From Alsobacter ponti (GTDB lineage: Bacteria; Pseudomonadota; Alphaproteobacteria; Rhizobiales; Beijerinckiaceae): a stretch of DNA of 48,744 nt. Positions 1 through 8,478 of the stretch are shown here, in pieces. Location: assembly GCF_024294805.1 (NCBI RefSeq), contig NZ_JANCLU010000029.1, positions 1 through 48,744 of the forward strand, read 5' to 3'. How positions within the stretch are numbered: the stretch's first letter is position 1; the number at the start of each line of letters is the position of its first letter. The notes below the pieces were generated by a model. That model saw nothing but the letters and a program-made list of their open reading frames with translations. It had not been told where the DNA came from and made no database searches. Both the position numbers and the translations under genes were made by a program.

Positions 1-661
1 GGCCCGCCGCGTCGGGGCCGGTCCCGCGCAGGGCCAGGAAGGCGGCGGCGATCCGCGCGGCGGCGTCGGGAAGGCCGGCCGGCGTGCAGAACCCGGCCGG
101 CACGCCGCTCGCCGCGTCGCCGCCCAGGCGCACCCGGAAGCCGACTTCGCCGCTCCCGCCCAGCGCGGCTTCGAAGCGGACGTCGCAGGCCACGTCGTCC
201 AGGCCGGGGCTGCCGCCATCGTCGACGAGGAAACCGAACTTGGGCGGCAGGCCGTCGAGCGTTTCAGCCGCCACGAGCGCGCGTTCCAGCGCCGCGACGA
301 GGGGGCGGATGTCGATCAGCGCATCGGGGGCGATCCCGGCCAGCGGGCTGGCGATGACGTTGCGGCGCGCCTCGCCCGCCTCGTCGTCGTCGAGCACGTC
401 GAGCTCGCGCAGCCGCTCCGTCAGCGGCCCGAGCGTCGCGTCGGTGACGCCGCGCAGCTGGAGGTTGGCGCGCGCGCTGAGGTCGACGAGCCTGTTGCCG
501 TAGGTTCGGGCGCAGGACGCGACGGCGCGAGCGAGGGAGGCCGGCACGATTCCGGCGGTGATCCGCACGCGCACCAGCCAGCCGTCGCCCGTCAGCATCG
601 GGCGCAGCGCGCCGGGGCACCAGCCCTTGCGCAGCGCGAGCGCGCGTTCGGCGGCGGTCAT
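1..661 (-). CDS. cobG: Precorrin-3B synthase CobG (C-terminus outside window)
   Basis: CobG is the oxygen-dependent ring-oxidising enzyme of aerobic cobalamin synthesis (precorrin-3A to precorrin-3B). The visible 220 residues match the N-terminal ferredoxin-like half-domain of the sulfite/nitrite reductase superfamily: an opening RKGWCPGALRPM motif, then GDGWLVRVR and RANLQLRGVT. The reading frame runs off the low-coordinate edge, so the iron-sulfur and sirohaem-type cysteines are not seen. The ATG at 661 overlaps the cobN stop in an ATGA, which fixes the start and implies translational coupling. It is the last visible gene of the riboswitch-led DUF1636-cobW-cobN-cobG operon. Presence of CobG points to the late-cobalt, aerobic route. 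Confidence 0.9.
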   Translation of the reverse strand, partial: MTAAERALALRKGWCPGALRPMLTGDGWLVRVRITAGIVPASLARAVASCARTYGNRLVDLSARANLQLRGVTDATLGPLTERLRELDVLDDDEAGEARRNVIASPLAGIAPDALIDIRPLVAALERALVAAETLDGLPPKFGFLVDDGGSPGLDDVACDVRFEAALGGSGEVGFRVRLGGDAASGVPAGFCTPAGLPDAAARIAAAFLALRGTGPDAAG

Positions 662-3600
662 GGCTCCATCTCCATCATGGCGGACAGCGTGGCGGGCACG
701 GAGTTGCGCCGGCAGCGCCACAGCCCGCGCCGGATCGCCTCGTCGAAGCGGCTCGCGATGGCGCAAGCCGCCCGCGGGTTGGCCTCGCCCAGGAAGGCGC
801 GCACCGCCTCGTCGCCGCACGTCGCGTCGAACATCAGGTCGAACTGGCGGTCGTCGACCGCGTCCGCCAGCGCCGCCCAGGCAAACAGATTGTCGACGCT
901 CTCCGCGATCTCGGCCGCGCCCCGGTGGCCGTGCCGCATCTGCCCGGCGATCCAGCGCGGATTGGCGGCCCGGCCGCGCAGCGCGCGGGCGACCTCCTCG
1001 CGCGCGGTGCGCGCCACGACGCGCCCGGCCCGGCTCGTGTCGGCGTGGTAGAGGGCCGGCGAGGCCCCGAGGCGCGCGGCGGCGGCGGCGAAACCGCCGG
1101 TGTGGTGGGCGAGCGCATCGGCGTCCAGCGCGTCCTGGCCCTCGAGGTCGCGCGCATGGACATAGGCGTCCGCGCCGGCGACCACGGCGTCGAACTGCTC
1201 GCGCGCCGCGACGCCCTCGGCGTCCTTGCCGTAGGCATGCGCGCCGGCGGCCAGATAGGCTTCGCCGAGATCGGCCCGGTTCTCCCACGCGCCGCTGGCG
1301 AGAGGGCCGGAGAGCCCGGCCCCGTAGGCCCCCGGCGCGGCTCCGAACACCCGGAAGGCGCGCTCCGGACTGGCGCGGCGCGCCTCAGCCAGCGGGTTCT
1401 CGCCGTCATCCTCGTCCAATGCCGCGACGGCCCGCGCCGCCTCGTCGAACAGCGCGATGGCGCCGGGAAACACGTCGCGGAACAGGCCCGAGACGTGCAG
1501 CGCCACGTCGACGCGGGGCCGCCCGAGGCTGGCGCAGGGTAGGATCTCGAAACCCGAGACGCGCGTGCTGGCGTGGTCCCAGACGGGGCGCGCGCCGATC
1601 AGCGCCAGCGCCTGCGCGAGGTCGTCGCCGCCGGTGCGCATCGTCGCGCTGCCCCACAGGTCGATGACGAGGCGGCGCGGCCAGTCGCCGTGGTCCTGCA
1701 CATGCCGCGTCAGCACCTCGTCGGCGGCGCGGCGGCCGATCTCCCACGCCGTCCGGGTCGGTACGGCGCGCGGGTCGACGGTGTAGAGATTGCGGCCGGT
1801 GGGCAGCACGTCGACGCGCCCGCGCAACGGCGCGCCGGCGGGCCCCGGCGGCACGAAGCGCCCGTCGAGCGCGGCCAAAAGGCCGTCGCGCTCGGCCGCG
1901 GGGCAGGCGTCGAGCGCCCGCGCCGCCTCGGCCCGGGTCGCCGCGTCGCTCTCCGCCCAGGCGTCCAGCGCGCGCTCGCGCGCCTCCGCCGCGGCCGCGC
2001 GGCCGAAGATATGGAGGCCGTCGCCGATCCTCATCTCCTTGAGATCGCAGAGCCATGCGTCGAGTTTCTGCAACGCTGTCTCAGGATCGTCGCCGGCCGC
2101 GAGGCTGGCTTCGCCGGAAAGCCCCGTCTCCGTCGCGCGGTCGAGGATGGCGCGCGCCAGCAGCCGGGCGCGGCCGGGGTCCAACTCGGACGCGGCGGCG
2201 TATTCGTCGAACAGCGCCTCGACTTCGGCCGCCCCGCCATGCTGGCCGGCGGCGACCAGCGGCGGGCTGAGATGGCCGACCGTCACGGCCGCGATGCGCC
2301 GCTTGGCCTGCGCCGCCTCGCCGGGATTGTTGACGATGAAGGGATAGACGACCGGCGTCGGGCCGAGCACCGCCTCGGGCGCGCAGCTCTCGTCCAGCGC
2401 CACGGCCTTGCCCGGCAGCCATTCCAGCGTGCCGTGCGTGCCGCAATGAACGAGCGCGTGGATGGCCTCCACCCGCCGAAGCCACAAATAGAACGCCACG
2501 TAGGCGTGGCGGGGCGGCAGGTTGACGTCGTGATAGTCGCCCTTGCGGCTGTCGCGCCGGCCGCGATCCGGCTGCAGCGCGACGACGAGCCGGCCGGCCC
2601 GCGCGATCCGGAAGCGGAACGCGCCGTCCCGCAGCGCGTCGTCCTCGCCGGGCGCGCCCCAGGCCCCCAGCACGGAGGCGCGGAAGGCGGACGGCAATTC
2701 GTCGAACAGCGCCGCATAGGCGTCGAGGGCGAGCGCGCCGGCGGGCTCGCCGGTCTCCAGCGCGCGCATCAGGTCGACGGGCAGGTCGCCGACGTCGTAG
2801 CCCGCGTCGCGCAGGTCGGCGGCGATGGCCTTCACGCTCTCCGTCGTGTCGAGGCCGACGGCGTAGCCTGTGCGCCCGCCCTTGGCCGGATAGTCGGACA
2901 GCACGCAGGCGATCCGGCGGCCTGCCGCCGGCGTGCGGCGCAGGCGCGCCCAGGCGGCGGCGAGGTCGGCGACGGCGGCGACGCGCGACGGCGCGGGGCG
3001 GTGGCGCAGCAGCGTCGCCTCCAGCTCCGCGCTGCGCGGGGCCTCGGCCTTGAAGGAGATGGCGCGTCCGACGATGCGGCCGTCGAGTTCCGGCAGCACG
3101 ACGTTCATGGCGAGGTCGGCGGCGGCAAGGCCGCGCGCGCTGACCCGCCACGCTTCCTCCCGCGCGCCGGCCAGAATGGCCTGGATGACAGGAGCGTCGG
3201 CCTCGTCGAGCACGCCGGGCGCGTCGCCGGCGCGGCCGGAGAAGGCGGTGGTGTTGAGGATGACGTCGGGCCGACGACGGGCGAGGAAGGCGGAGAGCGC
3301 GCCGGCGGCCTCGGGGTCCTTCAGGCTCGACACGTGCGCCGCGTCCACCGCGAAGCCGCGGGCCGACAGCGCGTCGGCCAGCGCCGCGACGGGCGCGGTG
3401 TCGGCGGCCATCAGCACGGAGCGGTAGAACACCACCAGCGCGCGCGGGGCATCCGGAGCGGCCGCGCGGCGGAACGCCTCGGCGAGGCCGAAGGCGGGCA
3501 CGGCGACGGGCTCGCGCCAGGCGCGGCGACGGCCGAGCCGGTCGGCCAAAAAGGCGAGGCACTGGCGCAGATTGTCCGGGCCGCCCTCGTGGAACCAGCC

Positions 3601-4017
3601 CCACAGCCGGCGAAGATCCTCTTCCGGCAGCGTCGAGGCGGCGTCGAGGCGCGCGTCGGCCATGTGGTCCCCGGGCACCACGGCGAGATGGAACCCCTCG
3701 CGGCGCGCGGCGGCGGACAGCTCCTCCACCCCGTAGGGCCAATAATCCTTGCCGCCGAGCAGGCGCACCAGCACGAAGCGGGCGCGGGCGGCCACGTTGG
3801 CGACGTAGAGGTCGACGGAGTAGGGGTGGCGCAACTGCGCGAGGTTGGCGACGCGCAGGCTCGGCGCGTCGGGCCCGGCGTCTTCCCACGCGGCGGCGAA
3901 CGCCGCGAGGTCGCTGTCGGTGAAGGACAGGAACACGATCTCGGCCGGAGACTGCCCGAGGTCGACCGCCTGGGCGGCCTGGTCGAGCGACAGCGTCTCC
4001 GTCCTGAGAAGGTGCAT
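658..4017 (-). CDS. cobN: Cobaltochelatase large subunit CobN
   Basis: CobN is the porphyrinoid-binding subunit of the ATP-dependent CobNST cobalt chelatase, which inserts Co(II) into hydrogenobyrinate a,c-diamide; it is homologous to magnesium chelatase BchH/ChlH. The 1119-residue protein carries the family signature HCGTHGTLEWLPGK near residues 524-540, GRNLYTVDPRAVPT in the second half, and a C-terminal NPRWIAGQMRHGHRG stretch followed by an NLFAWAALADAVDDRQFD segment. The length is somewhat below the roughly 1250 residues of the Pseudomonas denitrificans enzyme but within what alphaproteobacteria show. The ATG at 4017 lies 13 bp after cobW, preceded by a GGACGGGGAC ribosome site. cobS and cobT are not in the window. 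Confidence 0.96.
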   Translation of the reverse strand: MHLLRTETLSLDQAAQAVDLGQSPAEIVFLSFTDSDLAAFAAAWEDAGPDAPSLRVANLAQLRHPYSVDLYVANVAARARFVLVRLLGGKDYWPYGVEELSAAARREGFHLAVVPGDHMADARLDAASTLPEEDLRRLWGWFHEGGPDNLRQCLAFLADRLGRRRAWREPVAVPAFGLAEAFRRAAAPDAPRALVVFYRSVLMAADTAPVAALADALSARGFAVDAAHVSSLKDPEAAGALSAFLARRRPDVILNTTAFSGRAGDAPGVLDEADAPVIQAILAGAREEAWRVSARGLAAADLAMNVVLPELDGRIVGRAISFKAEAPRSAELEATLLRHRPAPSRVAAVADLAAAWARLRRTPAAGRRIACVLSDYPAKGGRTGYAVGLDTTESVKAIAADLRDAGYDVGDLPVDLMRALETGEPAGALALDAYAALFDELPSAFRASVLGAWGAPGEDDALRDGAFRFRIARAGRLVVALQPDRGRRDSRKGDYHDVNLPPRHAYVAFYLWLRRVEAIHALVHCGTHGTLEWLPGKAVALDESCAPEAVLGPTPVVYPFIVNNPGEAAQAKRRIAAVTVGHLSPPLVAAGQHGGAAEVEALFDEYAAASELDPGRARLLARAILDRATETGLSGEASLAAGDDPETALQKLDAWLCDLKEMRIGDGLHIFGRAAAAEARERALDAWAESDAATRAEAARALDACPAAERDGLLAALDGRFVPPGPAGAPLRGRVDVLPTGRNLYTVDPRAVPTRTAWEIGRRAADEVLTRHVQDHGDWPRRLVIDLWGSATMRTGGDDLAQALALIGARPVWDHASTRVSGFEILPCASLGRPRVDVALHVSGLFRDVFPGAIALFDEAARAVAALDEDDGENPLAEARRASPERAFRVFGAAPGAYGAGLSGPLASGAWENRADLGEAYLAAGAHAYGKDAEGVAAREQFDAVVAGADAYVHARDLEGQDALDADALAHHTGGFAAAAARLGASPALYHADTSRAGRVVARTAREEVARALRGRAANPRWIAGQMRHGHRGAAEIAESVDNLFAWAALADAVDDRQFDLMFDATCGDEAVRAFLGEANPRAACAIASRFDEAIRRGLWRCRRNSVPATLSAMMEMEP

Positions 4018-4030
4018 CGTCCCCGTCCGG

Positions 4031-5086
4031 TCAGGCGGCGAGAGCGGCTTCGATGGCGGCGCGGTCGAGGCCCTTTTCGCCGATCACCACCAGCCGGCCC
4101 CGGCGCGGCTCGCCCTGCGGCCAGGCGCGGTCGTATTGCTGGCGGAAGCGCTGGCCGACGCCCTGCACGAGCAGGCGCATCGGCTTCCCCGTCACCTCCA
4201 CGAAGCCCTTCATGCGCAGCACGTCGTGCGCGGCCGCCACCTCGGCGAGGCGGGCGACCAGAGCGGCAGGGTCCGCCACCGGCGGCAGGTCGACGACGAA
4301 GCTGTCGAAGTCGTCGTGGTCGTGGCCCTCCTCGGCGTCGTGGTGCGAGGGGCGCTGGCCGAGGTCGTCCTCGGCGGCCGCCTGGATGCCGAGCATGACG
4401 GATGCGTCGACCTTGCCCTCGCGCGCCTCGACTACCTTCACGGCGCGCGGAATGGCCTGGCGGATGTCGCCGGCGACGCGCGACAGGGCGTCGGCGTCCA
4501 CGAGGTCGGCCTTGTTGAGGATGACGAGGTCCGCGCACAGCAACTGGTCCTCGTAGACCTCCTCCAGCGGGTTGTCGTGGTCGACCGCCGCGTCCTCCTC
4601 GCGCTGGGCGGCGAGGCGCTCCGGATCGTCGGCGAAGCGGCCGTCGGCGACGGCGGCGGCGTCGACGACCGCCAGCACGCCGTCGACGGTCAGGCGCGAG
4701 CGGATCGGCGGCCAGTCGAACGCCTTGACCAGGGGCTTCGGCAGAGCGAGCCCGGAGGTCTCGACGATGATGTGGTCGGGCCGCGCCGGCCGCGACAGCA
4801 GCGCCTCGATGGCGGGGATGAAGTCGTCCGCCACGGTGCAGCACAGGCACCCGTTGGCCAGCTCGACGATGTTGTCCTCCGGGCAGCTCTCGACGCCGCA
4901 GCTCTTGAGGATCTCGCCGTCGACCCCGACGTCGCCGAACTCGTTGATGATGAGCGCGAGGCGGCGTCCGCCGGCGTTCTCCAGGATGTGGCGGATCAGC
5001 GTCGTCTTGCCCGCCCCGAGGAAGCCGGTGACGATGGTGACGGGGGTCTTCTCCAGGGGAGCCCTGGCGGGGGTGGACACGGTCAT
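4031..5086 (-). CDS. cobW: CobW, GTP-binding metallochaperone of cobalamin synthesis
   Basis: COG0523 G3E-family GTPase of 351 residues. In the aerobic B12 pathway CobW is thought to deliver cobalt to the CobNST chelatase in a GTP-dependent way. Visible motifs are the Walker A GFLGAGKTT (residues 21-29), the metal-binding CxCC motif GCLCC (C80, C82, C83), the ETSG switch, NKAD for guanine specificity near residue 197, and a His/Asp-rich loop (HHDAEEGHDHDD) before the C-terminal CobW_C domain. The ATG at 5086 overlaps the upstream stop in ATGA; an in-frame extension further upstream merely reads through the DUF1636 gene. The location directly before cobN supports the cobalt role over zinc-type COG0523 paralogues. 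Confidence 0.95.
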   Translation of the reverse strand: MTVSTPARAPLEKTPVTIVTGFLGAGKTTLIRHILENAGGRRLALIINEFGDVGVDGEILKSCGVESCPEDNIVELANGCLCCTVADDFIPAIEALLSRPARPDHIIVETSGLALPKPLVKAFDWPPIRSRLTVDGVLAVVDAAAVADGRFADDPERLAAQREEDAAVDHDNPLEEVYEDQLLCADLVILNKADLVDADALSRVAGDIRQAIPRAVKVVEAREGKVDASVMLGIQAAAEDDLGQRPSHHDAEEGHDHDDFDSFVVDLPPVADPAALVARLAEVAAAHDVLRMKGFVEVTGKPMRLLVQGVGQRFRQQYDRAWPQGEPRRGRLVVIGEKGLDRAAIEAALAA

Positions 5087-5514
5087 TCGGCGGCCTCCGG
5101 AAGCGACGGGGATGGAATTGCGGGAGCGAGCGGCGGCACGCGGGAGATGACGCCCTTCTTGAGCGCGTCCGGGCGCTGCCGCCACGGAATCAGCCCGTCG
5201 GGGGCGGCGGCGTAGAGCGCGGCGCCGTTCAGGATCGTCTCGGCCCCGGCATCGGGGTCGGCGTCGGCGTAGACATAGGTCCACTTCCCCGGCGCGGCGA
5301 AGCCGAACGTCACCGGGCGCCGGCACACGCTCAGGCACTCGACGGGCACGATGTCGACGGGGGCTGACGTTTCAGCGGCGAGCGCAGCGACGGCGCGGTG
5401 GAGGCGCGCCCCGGCGCAATCCTCGCGCGGGCGGTCCGCCTCGTCGGCGCGCTTGCAGGTGACGCACACGTGGATCGTGGTGCGGGTCGAGGTCGGGTCG
5501 GCGGCGTTGCCCAT
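5083..5514 (-). CDS. DUF1636 putative metal-binding protein of the cobalamin operon
   Basis: A 143-residue protein of the DUF1636 family, common beside cobW and cobN in alphaproteobacteria. It has a thioredoxin-like ferredoxin pattern of cysteines: C17 and C20 in HVCVTCK, C33, and C60 and C64 in ECLSVCRR. This arrangement resembles [2Fe-2S] thioredoxin-fold ferredoxins, so binding of a cluster or metal is likely but not shown. It is the first gene behind the cobalamin riboswitch and its stop overlaps the cobW start. The ATG at 5514 is preceded by GAAGGGTGAC. A role in cobalt handling or in electron supply to CobG is inference from position. Confidence 0.85.
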   Translation of the reverse strand: MGNAADPTSTRTTIHVCVTCKRADEADRPREDCAGARLHRAVAALAAETSAPVDIVPVECLSVCRRPVTFGFAAPGKWTYVYADADPDAGAETILNGAALYAAAPDGLIPWRQRPDALKKGVISRVPPLAPAIPSPSLPEAAE

Positions 5515-5639
5515 GTCACCCTTCGGCCGCCTGACGCGGCGAATGGGGGCGCACTCGGGGCGGAACGCTCCGCCATCCAGACCGGCCCTCGCGGCCGGCG
5601 CCGGACACCTCGGGGCACCCCGCCCGAAGCCTCGGTCAT

Positions 5640-5815
5640 GGACGCGGCAGGTCTCCTGGCTCGCGGATCGGCGTCTCGCGCGGCCTTCCCGGGCCGTGGC
5701 CCAGTGGCGTGCTTGCGCGAGACTACCCGCTCACAGTTGCGGGGGCAGCCGCGGATTTGCCGTCGCCGGCGCACCGCATTCCCTCTTCACCCTCGAAGAC
5801 GAGGGACCGACGTCC
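5640..5815 (-). promoter_or_regulatory. Cobalamin (adenosylcobalamin) riboswitch
   Basis: Read on the minus strand, the region contains the conserved cobalamin-riboswitch blocks in order: a hairpin CCCTCGTCTTCGAGG, GGGAATGCGGTG (5772-5783), AATCCGCGGCTGCCCCCGCA, ACTGTGAGCGG, CACTGG, GGGAAGGC, and the B12 box AGCCAGGAGACCTGCC at 5646-5661. It lies 126-300 nt upstream of the DUF1636 start and in its orientation, so bound cobalamin should repress the DUF1636-cobW-cobN-cobG operon. No U-rich terminator is obvious after the B12 box, so control at the ribosome site is more likely than attenuation. It does not face the divergent cobU operon. Confidence 0.95.
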
Positions 5816-5822
5816 GGTTCAG

Positions 5823-5851
5823 TGATAGACGTGGCCGTCCGTTCAAGTCAA
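5823..5851 (-). promoter_or_regulatory. Putative sigma-70 promoter for the riboswitch transcript
   Basis: On the minus strand TTGACT (5846-5851) is followed after exactly 17 bp by CTATCA (5823-5828), a good housekeeping promoter. Transcription would begin about 5815, just upstream of the first riboswitch helix, which fits an RNA leader. The same short interval must also hold any promoter of the divergent cobU gene. Confidence 0.55.
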
Positions 5852-5869
5852 TCGAACCGATCGGGGACC

Positions 5870-6382
5870 ATGGATCCACTCCCGCGCCTCACGCTCGTGC
5901 TCGGCGGCGCGCGCTCGGGCAAGAGCCGCCACGCCGAGTCGCTGGTGGCCGCGCTGCCGCCGCCCTGGCTCTATGTCGCGACGGCGCAGGCCTTCGACGA
6001 CGAGATGCGCGAGCGCATCGCGCTGCACCGCGCGCGGCGCGGCGAGGGGTGGGAGACGGTCGAGGCGCCGCTGGACCTGCCCGCCGCGCTCGACGCCGCG
6101 GCCGGCCGGCCGGTGCTGGTCGACTGCCTGACGCTGTGGCTCACCAACCTGCTGCTGGCCGAACGCGACACGGCCTCCGCCGCCGACGAACTGGCGCGCG
6201 CGCTGGAGCGCGCCGGCGCGCCCGTCGTGCTGGTGTCCAGCGAGGTGGGCCTGGGCATCGTACCCGAGAACGCGCTGGCGCGGCGTTTCCGCGACGAGGT
6301 GGGGCGGCTGCACCAGGCGCTTGCGGCGCGGGCCGGGCGCGTGCTCTTCATGGTCGCCGGCCTCCCCCTCACCGTGAAGTGA
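5870..6382 (+). CDS. cobU: Adenosylcobinamide kinase / adenosylcobinamide-phosphate guanylyltransferase
   Basis: Bifunctional enzyme (CobU in Salmonella, CobP in Pseudomonas) that phosphorylates adenosylcobinamide and then transfers GMP, activating it for nucleotide-loop assembly. The 170-residue protein has the P-loop GGARSGKS (residues 12-19), the VATAQAFDDEM strand, the conserved RIALHRARR..WETVEAP block carrying the His that family members use for GMP transfer, VDCLTLWLTNLL, and a SSEVGLGIVPENALARRFRDE motif. Start at the ATG of MDPLPRL, which fits family length; an upstream extension would run through the riboswitch. It stands 3 bp before cobO and opens the plus-strand cobU-cobO-cobQ operon. 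Confidence 0.95.
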   Translation: MDPLPRLTLVLGGARSGKSRHAESLVAALPPPWLYVATAQAFDDEMRERIALHRARRGEGWETVEAPLDLPAALDAAAGRPVLVDCLTLWLTNLLLAERDTASAADELARALERAGAPVVLVSSEVGLGIVPENALARRFRDEVGRLHQALAARAGRVLFMVAGLPLTVK

Positions 6383-6385
6383 CCC

Positions 6386-7006
6386 ATGCCCGAGCCCAGC
6401 GACACCGACATCGAACGCCGCCACAAGGAGAAGATGGCCAAGCGCAAGGCCGTGCAGGACGCCGAGGTGGCGGGCAAGACCATCGCCGAGAAGGGCCTGC
6501 TGATGGTCCACACCGGCCCCGGCAAGGGGAAGTCGACGGCGGCGTTCGGGCTGATCCTGCGCGCGCTCGGCTATGACTGGCCGGTCGGCGTGGTGCAGTT
6601 CATCAAGGGCGCGTGGCAGACCGGCGAGCGCCGCGCGCTCGAGCGGTTCCCGGACCTCGTGCGCTGGCACACGATGGGCGAGGGCTTCACCTGGGAGACG
6701 CAGGACCGCGCCCGCGACGTCGCGGCGGCCCAGGCGGCGTGGGCCAAGGCCCGCGAACTGATGGACGATCCGGCCATCCGCCTCCTCGTGCTCGACGAGC
6801 TCAACATCGCGCTGCGCTACGACTACCTGCCGCTCGACGAGGTGGTCGCGGCGCTGAAGGCCCGCCGGCCGGGCCTGCACGTCGTCGTCACCGGGCGCAA
6901 CGCCAAGCCCGAGCTGATCGAGGCGGCCGACCTCGTCACCGAGATGACGCTGGTGAAGCACCACTTCGCCGCTGGCGTGAAGGCGCAGCAGGGCGTGGAG
7001 TTCTGA
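6386..7006 (+). CDS. cobO: Cob(I)yrinic acid a,c-diamide adenosyltransferase CobO
   Basis: CobO/BtuR-type corrinoid adenosyltransferase attaches the 5'-deoxyadenosyl ligand from ATP to Co(I) corrinoid in the cytoplasm. The 206 residues show the unusual P-loop GPGKGKST (residues 44-51) that binds ATP in the reverse orientation, [14 protein letters not shown], a Walker-B-like [14 protein letters not shown], and the [23 protein letters not shown] block close to the C-terminus. The N-terminal 30 residues are a charged arm typical of the family. Its TGA shares an A with the cobQ ATG. Confidence 0.96.
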   Translation: MPEPSDTDIERRHKEKMAKRKAVQDAEVAGKTIAEKGLLMVHTGPGKGKSTAAFGLILRALGYDWPVGVVQFIKGAWQTGERRALERFPDLVRWHTMGEGFTWETQDRARDVAAAQAAWAKARELMDDPAIRLLVLDELNIALRYDYLPLDEVVAALKARRPGLHVVVTGRNAKPELIEAADLVTEMTLVKHHFAAGVKAQQGVEF

Positions 7007-8475
7007 TGTCCGGGCGGCGCGCCAGGGCCCTGATGGTCCAGGGCACGGGGTCGGACGTCGGCAAGTCGCTGATCGTCGCCGGGCTGTGCCGCGCCTTCGC
7101 GCGGCGCGGGCTGGCGGTGCGCCCGTTCAAGCCGCAGAACATGTCCAACAACGCCGCCGTCACCGCCGACGGCGGGGAGATCGGCCGCGCCCAGGCGCTG
7201 CAGGCGCGCGCCTGCGGCGTCGCCCCCAGCGTCCACATGAACCCGGTGCTGCTGAAGCCTCAGAGCGAGATCGGCTCGCAGGTCGTGGTGCAGGGGCGGG
7301 TGCAGGGCAACGCCAAGGCGCGCGAGTACCAGGCCTGGAAGCCGCGCCTGATGGACGCCGTGCTGGAGAGCTTCGGCCTGCTGCGCGGGCTGGCGGACCT
7401 CGTGCTGGTGGAAGGGGCGGGCAGCGCCGCCGAGGTCAATTTGCGCGCCAACGACATCGCCAACATGGGCTTCGCCCGCGCCTCCGGCACGCCGGTGGTG
7501 CTGCTCGGCGACATCGACCGGGGCGGCGTCATCGCGCAGATCGTCGGCACGCGGGCGGTGCTCGACCCCGACGACGCGGCGATGGTGCGCGGCTTCATCG
7601 TCAACCGTTTCCGGGGCGATCCGACGCTGTTCGAGGCCGGCATGCGGCTGATCGAGGAGCGCACGGGCTGGCCGGGGCTCGGGCTGGTGCCGTTCTTCGC
7701 GCCCGCCGCCCACCTGCCGGCCGAGGACGCGGTGGCTCTGGACCGACGCGAGCGCGCCGCCGACGCCCCGGTGCGCGTGGTCGTGCCGCTGCTGCCGCGC
7801 ATCTCCAATTTCGACGACCTCGATCCGCTCAAGGCCGAGCCCGGCGTCAGCCTGCTGATGCTGCGCCGGGGCGAGCCGATCCCGGGCGACGCCGACGTGG
7901 TGATCCTGCCCGGCTCGAAGGCCACGATCGCCGACCTCGCGGCGCTGCGCGAGGCCGGCTGGGACATCGACATCGCCGCCCATGTGCGGCGCGGGGGACG
8001 AGTGCTCGGCCTGTGCGGCGGCTACCAGATGCTGGGCGAGCGCATCGACGACCCGCACGGCATCGAGGGCCCGGCCGGGGCCTGCGCCGGGCTCGGCCAT
8101 CTGCGGGTGGAGACGCTGCTGACCTCGGCCAAGCGGCTGGAGGAGGTCTCGGGCGCGGACCTCGCCGAAGGCGCGCCGTTCGCGGGCTACGAGATGCACG
8201 TCGGCGAGACGCGCGGTCCCGACCGCGCCCGCCCGGTGCTGCGCTTCGCCGACGGGCGGGAGGACGGCGCGTCCTCGGCCGACGGGCGCGTGCGCGGCGT
8301 CTACGTCCACGGCCTGTTCAACGACGACCGGCAGCGGGCCGCGTGGCTGCGCTGGATGGGGGCGGAGCCGTCCGCCTTCGCCTACGAAGCCCAGGTGGAG
8401 GCGACGCTCGACGCGCTGGCCGCGCATCTGGAGACTCACGTCGACCTCGACCGGCTGCTCGGTCTGGCCGGCTGA
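7006..8475 (+). CDS. cobQ: Adenosylcobyric acid synthase (glutamine-hydrolysing) CobQ
   Basis: CobQ (CbiP) amidates four side chains of adenosylcobyrinate a,c-diamide using glutamine and ATP. The 489-residue protein starts with the dethiobiotin-synthetase-like fold ([10 protein letters not shown], residues 11-20, then [15 protein letters not shown] and [18 protein letters not shown]) and ends with a class I glutamine amidotransferase domain with [10 protein letters not shown], nucleophile C337, and the VHGLF histidine. Its ATG is fused to the cobO stop (TGATG). It ends 3 bp before the convergent cbiB gene, leaving no space for an intergenic terminator. Confidence 0.96.
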   Translation: MSGRRARALMVQGTGSDVGKSLIVAGLCRAFARRGLAVRPFKPQNMSNNAAVTADGGEIGRAQALQARACGVAPSVHMNPVLLKPQSEIGSQVVVQGRVQGNAKAREYQAWKPRLMDAVLESFGLLRGLADLVLVEGAGSAAEVNLRANDIANMGFARASGTPVVLLGDIDRGGVIAQIVGTRAVLDPDDAAMVRGFIVNRFRGDPTLFEAGMRLIEERTGWPGLGLVPFFAPAAHLPAEDAVALDRRERAADAPVRVVVPLLPRISNFDDLDPLKAEPGVSLLMLRRGEPIPGDADVVILPGSKATIADLAALREAGWDIDIAAHVRRGGRVLGLCGGYQMLGERIDDPHGIEGPAGACAGLGHLRVETLLTSAKRLEEVSGADLAEGAPFAGYEMHVGETRGPDRARPVLRFADGREDGASSADGRVRGVYVHGLFNDDRQRAAWLRWMGAEPSAFAYEAQVEATLDALAAHLETHVDLDRLLGLAG

Positions 8476-8478
8476 ACT

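Noticed and set aside
1573-4398. A very long open frame on the plus strand opposite cobN and the end of cobW
   Set aside because: Arg/Gly/Ala-rich translation without motifs; it mirrors codon positions of the real minus-strand genes, as expected at this GC content.
5870-8475. Cobalamin riboswitch also serving cobU-cobO-cobQ
   Set aside because: All conserved blocks read on the minus strand only; the plus-strand leader is too short for an aptamer.
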